Source: Loripinus fragilis (lineage: Eukaryota; Mollusca; Bivalvia; Lucinida; Lucinidae). From it: DNA of 64,000 bases. Under the pieces are notes generated by a model. That model saw only the letters and a program-made list of their open reading frames with translations. It was not told the origin of the DNA and did no database searches. The position numbers were made by a program, and so were the translations under genes. Shown here piece by piece: positions 23,799 to 33,029 of the stretch. Each line of letters starts with the position of its first letter. Position 1 is the first letter of the stretch. The stretch is taken from NCBI GenBank assembly GCA_964019695.1, contig OZ026518.1:85555950-85619949 (forward strand). Reading direction: 5' to 3'.

Positions 23799-24030
23799 TG
23801 AGCCAATGCATTAGATTTCCAACCATGTGGTATATGCGACCAACAAAGCCTCAGATCAGCCTGCGCATATGCGCAGTCTGTTCAGAGCCTTTGCTAGTTG
23901 CTTGAGTATTCTATGATAGTTAAGCTACAGACTGAACACCATTTGGAGTTTCTAAAAGAGGCTGCAGAGCCTCGTCTGAGTCTACACTTGTCAAAATGCC
24001 ACATTGTTGGAAATCACATGTCACGGCTCA
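23799..24030. mobile_element. MITE family A (TGAGCC...ATTTCCAACAATGTGG)
   Basis: It starts TGAGCCAATGCATTAGATTTCC and ends GGAAATCACATGTCACGGCTCA. An inner hairpin CTCAGATCAGCCTGCGCATA / TGCGCAGTCTG lies near the left end. Other copies are at 50574, 52922, 55455 and 62502. Confidence 0.88.
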
Positions 24031-24349
24031 ATTTTTGATTGCTCCATTAAGACGTCATTCTGCAGCTTCTTTGTAATGACTGCCCATAAAGTAACATCAA
24101 GCGGCTTTATTCGCAAAATGAATGCGTTTGTCATTGAATCTTAATCATTTTCTTAGCTTTTAGATAAAATAAGTAATTAAGAATTTATATTTTCTTGCCC
24201 TCAATTATCTTTCACATTTACTGCTTAAGCTTCGTCCTTTTTTTTCAAAAAGACTTATTATCAATCTCCGGATTATATATGGTTTTGATATATATTTAAT
24301 ATAGATCTAAAGTAAGTGCATTGAAGAGAACGTACGATCATAAAGTATT

Positions 24350-24912
24350 ATATGACTTTTTGGTTACTGCAAAGGCGGCACCTCATGAATGCGTAATTAG
24401 GACTGGTCAACCTAAGACATAGGTAAAAGCTGAAAACGAGGCGTGGTTTTATTCAAAAGTAACTGTATCATATTGCGCCATTAACTCAGTATAGACGCAA
24501 AACACATTATTTAGTCCTTAAAACGCCAGCAAAATAACAGCTTCTGAAAATTTCTATTTAACATAAGCATAGAGGCAAACATTGTGGACCCAGATCAGAC
24601 TGCTCCTACAGGAGCAGTCTGATCTGAGTCCACACTATTTTTCTATGAGGCTTCAACATTTTAGTGGACGACAAAAATATACATTTTGTGATTATGCGCT
24701 TTAAGGGTTAATAAATGTGAGTTCAGTAAGTATACGATTAGGATTTTCATTAAAAATGCACGCACGTTTGCGCGGCGCCAACAAATTATTAATTATTCAC
24801 CAAATTATAAATAGAACCTGATTTCCCTTGTTTAGCAGATGAAATAGTCGAACCACGCCCAGATATGAATATTAAAGTTGCCGCCTTTACAGAGAGCAAA
24901 AAGTTCTATTAT
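24350..24912. mobile_element. ~560-bp palindromic element upstream of the GPCR
   Basis: The ends (GACTTTTTGGTTACTGCAAAGG and the complement of CCGCCTTTACAGAGAGCAAAAAG) pair. Pairing continues weakly towards a central hairpin at 24575-24641 (CAGATCAGACTGCTCC, TA, then GGAGCAGTCTGATCTG). A second copy in opposite orientation is at 63005-63570. The right edge is about 120 bp from the GPCR start codon, so promoter elements of the receptor either lie in the short gap or are supplied by this element. Confidence 0.85.
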
Positions 24913-24916
24913 ACAT

Positions 24917-24925
24917 GTATATATA
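24917..24925 (+). promoter_or_regulatory. Possible TATA box of the GPCR
   Basis: GTATATATAAG lies about 110 bp before ATG 25032, in the short gap between the palindromic element and the gene. It is only a sequence match. If the receptor has a 5' exon further upstream, it would not be the promoter. Confidence 0.3.
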
Positions 24926-25031
24926 AGATGGGATCACGTCGCCGCACAGTGCCAAGGAAAATATCTAGGAGAAGCTGTACAAATGTAACATAGCACTATT
25001 TTGCTAAACCTATTCTGCGCTGTAGTTGACC

Positions 25032-26171
25032 ATGAATGCTTTTGACTTTTTCTGTGGAATCTTACAATTTCTGATAATAGGATGTGGCATTTGCGGTAAT
25101 GTGTTGAGCTTTTTAGTTTGGACGAAAGGTCGCCGTTGTAGGAAGCAACCGGGTGGTATACATCTAAGAAGTCTGGCGGTTTCGGATACAATAGCTTTGC
25201 TCTTACCGGCTTTTAATGAGTCCATCACTCTGACGACGCCGCTAAATACAAAAGTGCAAAACGATTTCTTCTGTAAATTTGAGATGATAGGGCGTCACTT
25301 CAGCCTTATGGTAAGCACTTGGATTATTGTGAGCTTTACCCTTGAACGAACAGTTGCAATATTGCGGCCCACTGTAACAACCAACCTGGTCAGCAAGAAA
25401 GGAACGATTGCTTTGATGGTACTTATATTCGTGGTAAGCTTCCTTATGAATGTACCATACGGGATTGTATATGAAATAAAACAAGAAGCAGTGATAAGCA
25501 GTTCTGTCCCCAACACTTCGCATCCGTTAACCTTGAATAACTCTGAAGAAATTGGAACAAATTCAACTACACCGTTAAAAGCTGGGGCAATTATTGTCAG
25601 CTATGAGAGGAAATGCGATGCTGATAAGGCGACGATGTTTCACTTGGAAAACTGGTATCACATCTGGGTTATGGACGTCCCCCTAATATTCATCATTCCT
25701 TTCACCCTCATGACGGGGAGTAATATGGTGGTCGTGTACCTTCTTGTCGCCAGGAAAACTACGATGGTTGACAAACTAGATGCCAAGATTAGGGCTGTTA
25801 CTATAAGGGCCGTAGCCATTAGCACCATGCATTGCATCGCCTCCGGTTCGTTCACCATGTCTATACTGTTCCCAGATTTTCTGGACAAGGCATTGTACGT
25901 GAAGTACAGCAATGAGTACTACGGTCTTCAGATCACTTATATCCTTGCCTATATCAACCATGCGGTCAATTTTCTTCTATATTCCTTTTTTGGGACCGAC
26001 TTTAGACGGGACTGTGCCGATTTGTTCATTAAGAAGACATCCACAGTAAATCCGGAACACTTGGAGCAACAAACGAAAAGCAGGGGTGATGACAAGAGCC
26101 AATCGCAAGGCGACACCGGAATTGGATCGAAAACTGGACAAACTAGCGCTTTCACTGTTGGTACGGTGTAA
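25032..26171 (+). CDS. Class A (rhodopsin-like) GPCR, peptide-receptor-like
   Basis: An intact single-exon frame of 379 residues. Landmarks in order: GNVLSFLVW in TM1, LAVSDTIALLLP in TM2 (LAxxD), a TM3 cysteine (FFCKFE), ERT at the end of TM3 in place of DRY, an ECL2 cysteine (YERKCDAD) for the usual disulfide, TM5 with PLIFIIPFTLM, and TM7 with NHAVNFLLYSFFG in place of NPxxY. ECL2 is long and has three N-glycosylation sequons (NTS, NNS, NST). The C-terminal tail is polar. It resembles the large molluscan sets of FMRFamide/neuropeptide-like receptors, but the ligand cannot be told. The N-terminus is very short (about six residues before TM1). An in-frame TAG at 25023, which also forms an AG acceptor, means a further 5' exon is possible. 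Confidence 0.9.
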   Translation: MNAFDFFCGILQFLIIGCGICGNVLSFLVWTKGRRCRKQPGGIHLRSLAVSDTIALLLPAFNESITLTTPLNTKVQNDFFCKFEMIGRHFSLMVSTWIIVSFTLERTVAILRPTVTTNLVSKKGTIALMVLIFVVSFLMNVPYGIVYEIKQEAVISSSVPNTSHPLTLNNSEEIGTNSTTPLKAGAIIVSYERKCDADKATMFHLENWYHIWVMDVPLIFIIPFTLMTGSNMVVVYLLVARKTTMVDKLDAKIRAVTIRAVAISTMHCIASGSFTMSILFPDFLDKALYVKYSNEYYGLQITYILAYINHAVNFLLYSFFGTDFRRDCADLFIKKTSTVNPEHLEQQTKSRGDDKSQSQGDTGIGSKTGQTSAFTVGTV

Positions 26172-26820
26172 AAACTTTCTTTCTGTACTCAAGAAAAAAA
26201 GGTTTTCCGCAAAATTAGGTTAGAAGTGTACTTATGGTTTTTTCTTACCTTTCATAGCACAATTCATGAACAGTAATGCACTTGTAATACACTCACAATA
26301 TTGTGCCTTTTTGATCCAACACCTGTTTGGAGTTTTACGTTTGAGCGGATCTATAATGCAAAAGAGCAGATTTATTTTTACGAAAGAGCGGAGAACCATA
26401 AGGCAAAAGAGTGGCTGTTTGAATCATTCAAATGACCGAATTTTGCAGGTAAACCTCCTGATGCAGGGGCGGATCAAGGATTCCCGGAAAGGGGGTTCAT
26501 ATGTGTAAAAGATTTTGGTTTCGCTTTGTGGATTTTATCTCATTTATCATATATTCTATGAAACTGAAATAATTTGGTCTCATCCCTGGATTCGCCACTG
26601 TAATGCGCTCCAAATCACCTATTAAGGACTGAGCAATCTTGGCCATTACAGGTAATATAACTGAGCCAATACTTATTTAAAGGTCATTACCTGGAAAATT
26701 CGCCCATTTGAATGTTTTATCCATCCACTCTTTTGACTGTATGGTTCTCCGCTCATTTCATACTCCGTCACGGTATGATTTCCGCTCAAACGTAATTCGC
26801 CCACCTGTTTCCCAGTCACT
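26172..26820. other. GPCR 3' flank with partial GC-rich MITE
   Basis: 26463-26600 (GGGGCGGATCAAGGATTCCC through CCCTGGATTCGCCACTG) resembles the repeat at 14310 and 40626. 26340-26410 and 26750-26810 contain matching inverted words (GTTTGAGCGGA, GAGCGGAGAACCATA / TATGGTTCTCCGCTC), so the whole 26330-26810 block may be one foldback element. Confidence 0.55.
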
Positions 26821-27049
26821 TAACCCATATAAATCTAGCGTCCTTTTGAGGAACAGAGTCAAACAGTGCAGACCAAGACCAGACGCTACAAAACGCGGCG
26901 TCTGCTCTGGTTTTTCACTGTTTGCTTACAGTATGCTATATTAATACTTGAATAAGAATTAAATTTCACCCAACCACCACATCCTTCAAGTGGAAATAGA
27001 TTGGCCCAATTGATAAGAATGGGAAATTCCATTCGGCTTAAATGGGTTA
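26821..27049. mobile_element. MITE with TAACCCATATAA ends, copy 2
   Basis: Same ends as 8311-8499 (TTAACCCATATAA and the complement of TTAAATGGGTTA). The core hairpin at 26860-26925 has CAAACAGTGCAGACC outer arms and an imperfect AGACGC(T/C)(A/G)C inner stem. Confidence 0.8.
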
Positions 27050-27618
27050 ATACATGCTTTAAAATGCGAAACGTGGATTCTAATTTGTCAGCAATAAATA
27101 GAGGAAATAAAATGTATATTTTGATGACTTATAAATGTTAGAGTAGCATTTTATATTGGAGATATGCAGCAAAATACTGTAAACTATCTTAAAAGCAGAT
27201 TCTAGATAAACAGAAGTAAAAATAAGTAAAGTAATATATAGTCATGAATCGGACAAGGCTATGTCTTTCTCCTTAGCCTTATACGTTAAATAGGGAAAGA
27301 TGGAAATACGTAGTTCACTAAAATCCAAAGTCCAAAGCCGATTTCAACCAGGTTATAGACCAAATGGAAATTCAAAGAAATAAAGAGGAGCCTTTCATGT
27401 TATGTAACGATCTCGACGCTGGGATCATAATAATTTCGTGTACCCAGATTCTACAATGACTGCGCACTAAAATCAGAGAGGTTTTCTACTTTATAACTAG
27501 TTGTAATCATTTTCAACTAGGCTTAATAACCCCTAATTAATTTCTAATGGGTTGTGAAAAAAGTGCGCAAATTATATACAGAATCATTCGCAAATGAAGG
27601 AATCAACATGATCAAAGT
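27050..27618. other. Non-coding, nothing recognised
   Basis: No coding, RNA or repeat feature can be supported. Confidence 0.5.
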
Positions 27619-27704
27619 CATCTTCGCAAGCCAAGGGTACTATGTCCACTTCGTTCCATACGCAAGGAATGAAGTGGACTTAGTACCCTTGGCTTGCGAA
27701 GATG
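27619..27704. repeat. 86-bp near-perfect hairpin, 39-bp arms
   Basis: The left arm CATCTTCGCAAGCCAAGGGT, ACTATGTCCACTTCGTTCC is followed by a loop of about 8 nt (ATACGCA) and the complement ending GCGAAGATG. There is only about one mismatch. Flanking DNA is not paired. The size resembles a pre-miRNA, but the pairing is more perfect than usual for one; a young palindromic insertion is equally possible. Confidence 0.9.
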
Positions 27705-28178
27705 GATCAAAGTGTGAAAAAGAAGTATTGAAGGTCGGAAATGAAATTAATTCTCATAATTCCTAATAAGCTCTAATGTAGCTTCATGTTTATAAGAAAC
27801 TCCATATTGTGAGATGGCACGATTAACCCTTTTGATGCCAATATTTCTTGTAGTTAAAATGTCGCCTGCTTAGTATGTCTGTTGCAGAAATTCAAGTGCA
27901 CTTCAGACTACGTTTTTATTATCGAAGTAAATATTACGAACCCTGACCAGACTGTCCCAAAGGGAACAGTATGATCTGGGCTCATTTTATTGCAATTTTA
28001 GCTACGGTGAGAATGCAGACTACACTTTCATAAATGACGAGAAAATGGGCAAATGATAAATAGAATGTATTTCGTAGTTGATGTGAAGATTAAAACTGTA
28101 CTGCAAAACTGTAACATAGTAGTTGATTCTAATCTTCAAGTTCGCGTTGTGTTTTCAAAGTCTCTTTAGAAGTTTTAA
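27705..28178. other. Non-coding with a decayed hairpin
   Basis: 27936-27990 (CCCTGACCAGACTGTCCC, loop, GGGAACAGTATGATCTGGG) is a decayed member of the hairpin series seen at 24575. Confidence 0.55.
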
Positions 28179-28520
28179 AGTAAGTAAGGGTGCAAAGATC
28201 AGGAATCGATACAATCAAGTACCACACCCGACCCAGGATACCAATGGGAAAGTGACAAACTCACAGCAGACACCACAAACGAGAGCCAAGAGGTCAGCCC
28301 TTTCCCAGCAGGTGGCCACAAAGCACATATAAACAGACGCGCACAAAGACATAGCAAACACAAGACAGAACAAAAACATAAAAGATCCACAAAAGAAGTA
28401 CCGCCTAGGAACGGTTAGTAAAATATTTTACTGGGGGGGGGGGGGGGCTTAAACCGGTTTTACGGCGCCAACCTCACCCTTAATTCAGATGTGGATCAAG
28501 AAACATAGATATTTGGTTTA
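28179..28520 (-). mobile_element. Penelope-like 3'-tail copy
   Basis: It matches 57281-57612 almost base for base, from AGTAAGGGTGCAAAGATCAGG to AGATATTTGGTTT. A poly-G run near 28433 replaces a short stretch. It diverges just after GATATTTGGTTT, so it is 5'-truncated relative to the full element. Confidence 0.9.
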
Positions 28521-29190
28521 AGTCTTATAAATTTCAGCAACAACTTTCAAAATTTTATAATTTTATTAAGTCCAAGTAAAAATACTCCTAGAAACTAACT
28601 ATAACCCAAAGGCCCCCGAAATCTCTCCAATTCTAACCAAAGTCTAAGGCTCTGACACTGGGTTTCATCTTTTATATCATGAAGTCACGTGATAGAATCT
28701 GACCACAGCGCCACCTAATGACATCATCATTAACCAATCATATTTCAAGTTTACCATAAAGGGCACTCTACATAGGTAAGCTTCCATTTATATCAATCAA
28801 TCAGAGGTACACAAGTGACTCATAGTCAAGGCGCCATTTGCGCAATTCCCAAATGTCATTATCACTAAATGTATTGCGCAATCATGCCAATCAATGTCAG
28901 AATTGACACGAGCTATTTATTTGGCTTATGCAATTTTACTAAACTAAGTAACATCTGTCGTCATGACCTTTCAAAAGTGTTGTAACATCTCATCAGAATT
29001 GACAATCTAATAAGACCTATAAGAAACAATAACAAACTGGTGTCAGAATTCCCTAGAAAAACATAAACATGTCAATCACAGATTTCAATAACGTACCTGG
29101 CCAGAACACCTGTGTCTTATCTAAACCAAGCATTCGCAAATATTGTAAATCCCCACAGGCAATTCACAGTTATTGTGAACCCTCTAAGAT
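28521..29190. other. Non-coding, nothing recognised
   Basis: No gene, RNA or repeat with a second copy in the window is recognised. Confidence 0.45.
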
Positions 29191-29194
29191 GAAA

Positions 29195-29620
29195 CCAGCA
29201 GCTACTTTATAAAACTTATGCTGCTCTTAAACGTTTACGAATCGGCTTGCAATGAACGGCATATCTGGAAACGTTTAGGACGCCATGGCAACGCCACAGT
29301 ATCAAAAGCTTATGTAGCTGTAACGCTGCACGAACGCCTCGCTTGCGATCGTGCAGCGTAAAAGCTACAGCTAGACAGCAGCGTTAAGGTGGAAGTATAT
29401 TTTCAGACATGCATACTAGCAGCAAAAACAGTCGAGAGATTTTTGGCACCACTTTTTGCCCACCATTTTGAGGGAATATTTAGTGTTGGGCGTTTCTACT
29501 ATATGTAGGATTTCGATACTGTGGCGTTGCCATGTCGTTCTACGTGTTTTGGGATACGTTGTTTGTTCGCTAGCTGATTCGTAAATGCATAAGAGCAGCA
29601 TAAGTAACTGAAACAACCTA
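29195..29620. mobile_element. Foldback element with nested central hairpin
   Basis: The left arm (ACTTATGCTGCTCTTAAACG ... GCCATGGCAACGCCACAGTATC) is complementary to the right arm (GATACTGTGGCGTTGCCATG ... AAGAGCAGCATAAGTAAC). Inside, 29311-29375 forms its own hairpin (GTAGCTGTAACGCTGCACGA and complement). GGCACCA-TTTTT-G-CC-CCATTTTGAGGGAATATTT at 29443-29483 recurs at 41536-41575. Confidence 0.8.
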
Positions 29621-30030
29621 TATTTGCTTAGGTAAAAGAGAATTTTTTAAAGTAAACGTAAAAATGTAAATATTTTCTTACCCATCAGTTTTAAAATATG
29701 AGCCACAATCTGTGAAATCCAGCCTTAATGATGAAGTCGTCAAATAATTGATTACACAAACTTAATTTATGAAATGTTAAGAAGTTATCCTTCAAATTTT
29801 ATGAAGTTATCTCCATTATTCATTAAAATATGGCTTTTGGAAACTACATTTTGAATCAGCTCGCGCTCTGGATCCTCCAACTTGCGTCCATGTACATACA
29901 GAAACAGGCACTAGTCTTTTAATTTTCAGTGGATTGAGAATTTTTGGGAATTTTTCAATCAGTGCAGCATTTTTTATCAGAGCAGCAAACCATATGCACT
30001 GATCCACTGTATGGCGTTGCATGGATACGT
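29621..30030. other. Non-coding flank of a Penelope-like tail
   Basis: The 118-residue minus-strand frame at 29816-30172 overlaps the tail repeat and shows no recognised domain. Confidence 0.5.
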
Positions 30031-30375
30031 TAGGGTCGTTCTTGCAAACTAAACATCTATGTGTTTTGATCCACATGTGAACTAAGGGTGAGGTTAGCGC
30101 TGTGAAACTAAGTCCTCCAGTAAAGGTATTTTTTACTGACTGTACTAAAGCGGTGCTTCTCTTGTGGAACATTTTTGTTATTTGTGTTTCTTGTTTGTTG
30201 TATTTTCTTGTCTGTTCATTGTAGCCTTGTGGTCATCTGCAGGGAAACGGCTGACCTCTTGACTCTCTTGTGTGTTAGGTTTTATTGTGTTTTTGTTACT
30301 TTCCCAAGTGGTGTCCTGGGTCAAGTGTTGTTTTTGATTGTATCGATTCCTGATTCTTGCCTTCTTTCTTACTTG
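30031..30375 (+). mobile_element. Penelope-like 3'-tail copy, opposite orientation
   Basis: The reverse complement of 57281-57630: GATCCACATGTGAACTAAGG, GTATTTTTTACTGACTGTAC, then GTATCGATTCCTGATTCTTGC. Similarity runs slightly past the point where 28179-28520 stops. Together with the next copy (30574) it forms an inverted pair about 200 bp apart. Confidence 0.85.
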
Positions 30376-30573
30376 TATATAGCTAAGGGGAGCTAGAAAC
30401 AGCTTTCACCTTTGGATGGTTATAGGATATTGGTCATCCTTCCGTCCGCCCAGGCAGCCACCCGTCCGTCAATACCCACAAATAGACATTTGTTAGCTAC
30501 TTTAATTTCCGAAAATTCTCTTTACCCTAGCCTACCCATGTCCACTTACCCAGCAATCAATTACGGAATAAAA

Positions 30574-30704
30574 GTGAGTAAGGGTGCAAAGATCAGGAAT
30601 CGATACAATCAAGTACCACACCTGGCCCAGGATACCAATGGTAAACTGACAATTTCACAGTAAGACACCACAAACGAGAGCCAAGAGATCAGCCCTTTCC
30701 CAGC
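30574..30704 (-). mobile_element. Short Penelope-like 3'-tail copy
   Basis: AGTGAGTAAGGGTGCAAAGA through CAAGAGATCAGCCCTTTCCCAGCA matches the first ~130 bp of the tail, then stops. Confidence 0.85.
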
Positions 30705-31745
30705 ATTTTCTCATTTGCATATTAAGGGAGCTAATAAATGAGGTTTATTCCGTTTGTATGAAGGGTACTCGTTTGGGTCCTTTTTGCTTTCATGGCTACT
30801 TTTTCTAACATAGAAAATATCGTCCGTCCGTCGTCCATCAACAATATTATCTTCTTAAACCACTAGACCACTGGACCGAATGATCTTTGGGCGGTCCCCT
30901 TTCAAAGTTGTGCAAAGAATTCCACTCCATGCAGAAATCTGCTTGCCATGGCAACCAAAAGGAAAAAAAAAATTGTTAAATCTTCTAGTAAGATTTCTAA
31001 ATATTTGTTACAAATGGTCTATGTGCGATCCTCTTATTTTGATTGGTTGAAAAATATGGCCGCCGGGTGCTGTAGCCATTATTTCTTATGCCATTATAGG
31101 GGAAACTTTAAAAACTTTTTTCTATCCGAAATCGCAAGGCTAAGTGCAGTTACAAGAAAACAAAAATTATGCGACCTTGGTTCACACAAAACGTTTGCCG
31201 ATTTCAATCTACAGGATATGACATATGCACCTGAAAACGTTGTTACGTCTGGTTTGGGATGTGTATTTGGTTTAGGGGTAGTGTATTTATAAGAAAATTC
31301 ATTATATTGTTACCCTTGACCTTGGGGTCAACGTCACATGAATGGCCGCCCAGTACCATCTACATTATGTGACATATGCAACTAATTAAAGTTGTTACGT
31401 TTAGGAGGAGAAATTTGCAAGAAACATGACAGACTCACGAAAGGATGGACGGATGACTGGTAGACTTTTATACAAAATTAATATATATTCTCAACTTATG
31501 CTCTATGATAAAGCAATGAAGATGCCCCATGGCTGACATAATTAACACTAAGTGTAAGTCATAGCATAAGGAAACACTAGGGTCTAGCCAAAGTCATATA
31601 GAATCTTGCATACGTGACAAGATTTTACAATTTCTGTAACTGATTTCTGCTCTTCACGCGGGTGAGATATGGTACCAATTCTTAACATTTGTGAAAACTT
31701 GGTACCAATTCTTCACATCTGAGAAAAATCGTACCAGTTCTTCAC
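30705..31745. other. Non-coding; no supported gene
   Basis: CGTCCGTCCGTCGTCCATC and AACCACTAGACCACTGGACC mark a dispersed repeat related in wording to 48630-49560. The 114-residue frame at 30948-31292 has no recognisable domain or splice context and I do not call it a gene. Confidence 0.5.
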
Positions 31746-32255
31746 TGGGCAATTATGATCTATAGTGAGAAGTTGTTAAATATAATAGCTTTGATGAAAT
31801 GTGAAGATTATCACACACAAAAACTAATATAGGTTTTGCATTATAATTGCCTATACTAAGTCAAGGGCAACTCAAGCTTTTCATTTTGGCCTCGGTCCCA
31901 CCCCTTAGTCTACCCAAGGGGCTCGGACCCATGCCTTCAAACTAAACTCCCGTTTGATATGTTTCATATCTATTGCTGCTCTACCTGCATGCAACATTTC
32001 AGCAAAAATATTGACAATTGCCTTAGCTATGGTGAAATTTAAATATTTGAATTTGACCCCTTAGTTGGGGAGAAAGGGTGGGGTAAAACGTTGACACTGC
32101 CATGCTTATCAACAGGCACTGGACAATCATGGCCTATAGTGAGAAGTTGGTAGATATAATAGCTTTGATGAAATGTGAAGATTATCACACAAAAAAACTA
32201 ATATAGGTTTTGCATTATAATTGCGTATATACTAAGACAAGGGCAATAACTCAAG
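31746..32255. repeat. Direct duplication of ~125 bp, 374 bp apart
   Basis: 31748-31870 and 32122-32250 share CTATAGTGAGAAGTTG, TAATAGCTTTGATGAAATGT, GAAGATTATCACACA and GGTTTTGCATTATAATTGC with few differences. This implies a tandem duplication of a ~374-bp unit whose rest has diverged, or two dispersed copies. Confidence 0.85.
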
Positions 32256-33024
32256 TGTTAAGTAATCGATTTTGACGAAACTTATAAGATATTGAGGGTT
32301 GATGGTACTTGTCATTTGTACCAAGATTGAATCAAATCTGACCAAATAGTTTTGAGATATGGTTCTGGGCGGACAAAAATTGAGGACAGACGGACGGACA
32401 TTCCGGACGGACGGATGTGCGGATGCCGCCAAAACTATATCCCTCCGATTCCGTCGGGGGATAATATGCCTGTACAAGTATGACATACTGACTCTAAACT
32501 CATAAACATTGACAGAAATAGTAAGTGTGGTGGCCTTACTAAAGTTGCACAGTTTACATCTCTCCTTAAATACTCAGACCAGACGACAATTATGCACTTT
32601 ACCATATCATAAACGTACAAGCTAGCAAACGTGATTGTGTTAATCAGGCACTTATGAATACTCTCATAAATGATGCCGTCTTAAGTCAATGTGCTGGATT
32701 AGCATGAACAGTATACATTAACACAGCAGAATACATCTGCACCTAATGCATTACAGTCAATATACAAATGCATGTATCTGTAATCGCTAATCTAATTGAT
32801 GCATTAATATGAGAAATGTACATGTGTCTAACTTTTCGTAAACAGTATATACATATGTGCTTATCTGTAACCGCAAGTATCTTACTTACATAACTTCACA
32901 TATAACTAGATGCTTTAAACATGTCCAATTCTAACAATGCACGAATGCTAGCCATTACCTACGAGAATGAGCAAGTGTTATCTCCCAATACATCAGCAAA
33001 GTACCAACAATCTCTGTAATGCAA
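32256..33024. other. Non-coding; GACGGACGG repeat end
   Basis: 32330-32465 ends in AGACGGACGGACATTCCGGA and CCTCCGATTCCGTCGGGGGA, a repeat tail of the same style as the CCGTCCGTC tracts at 8895 and 18400. The rest is unassigned. Confidence 0.55.
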
Positions 33025-33029
33025 CTGCT

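Noticed and set aside
19437..23814. Several Phe/Ile/Asn-rich frames on both strands between 19.4 and 23.8 kb
   Set aside because: They are the 45-bp minisatellite read through; 45 is a multiple of 3, which keeps frames open without coding.
27619..27704. Calling the hairpin a miRNA gene
   Set aside because: Pairing is too perfect and no expression evidence is available from sequence alone.
29816..30172. 118-residue minus-strand frame
   Set aside because: Overlaps the Penelope-like tail copy and is antisense to it; no domain.
30948..31292. 114-residue plus-strand frame
   Set aside because: No recognised family, in repeat-like DNA; not enough to call a gene.
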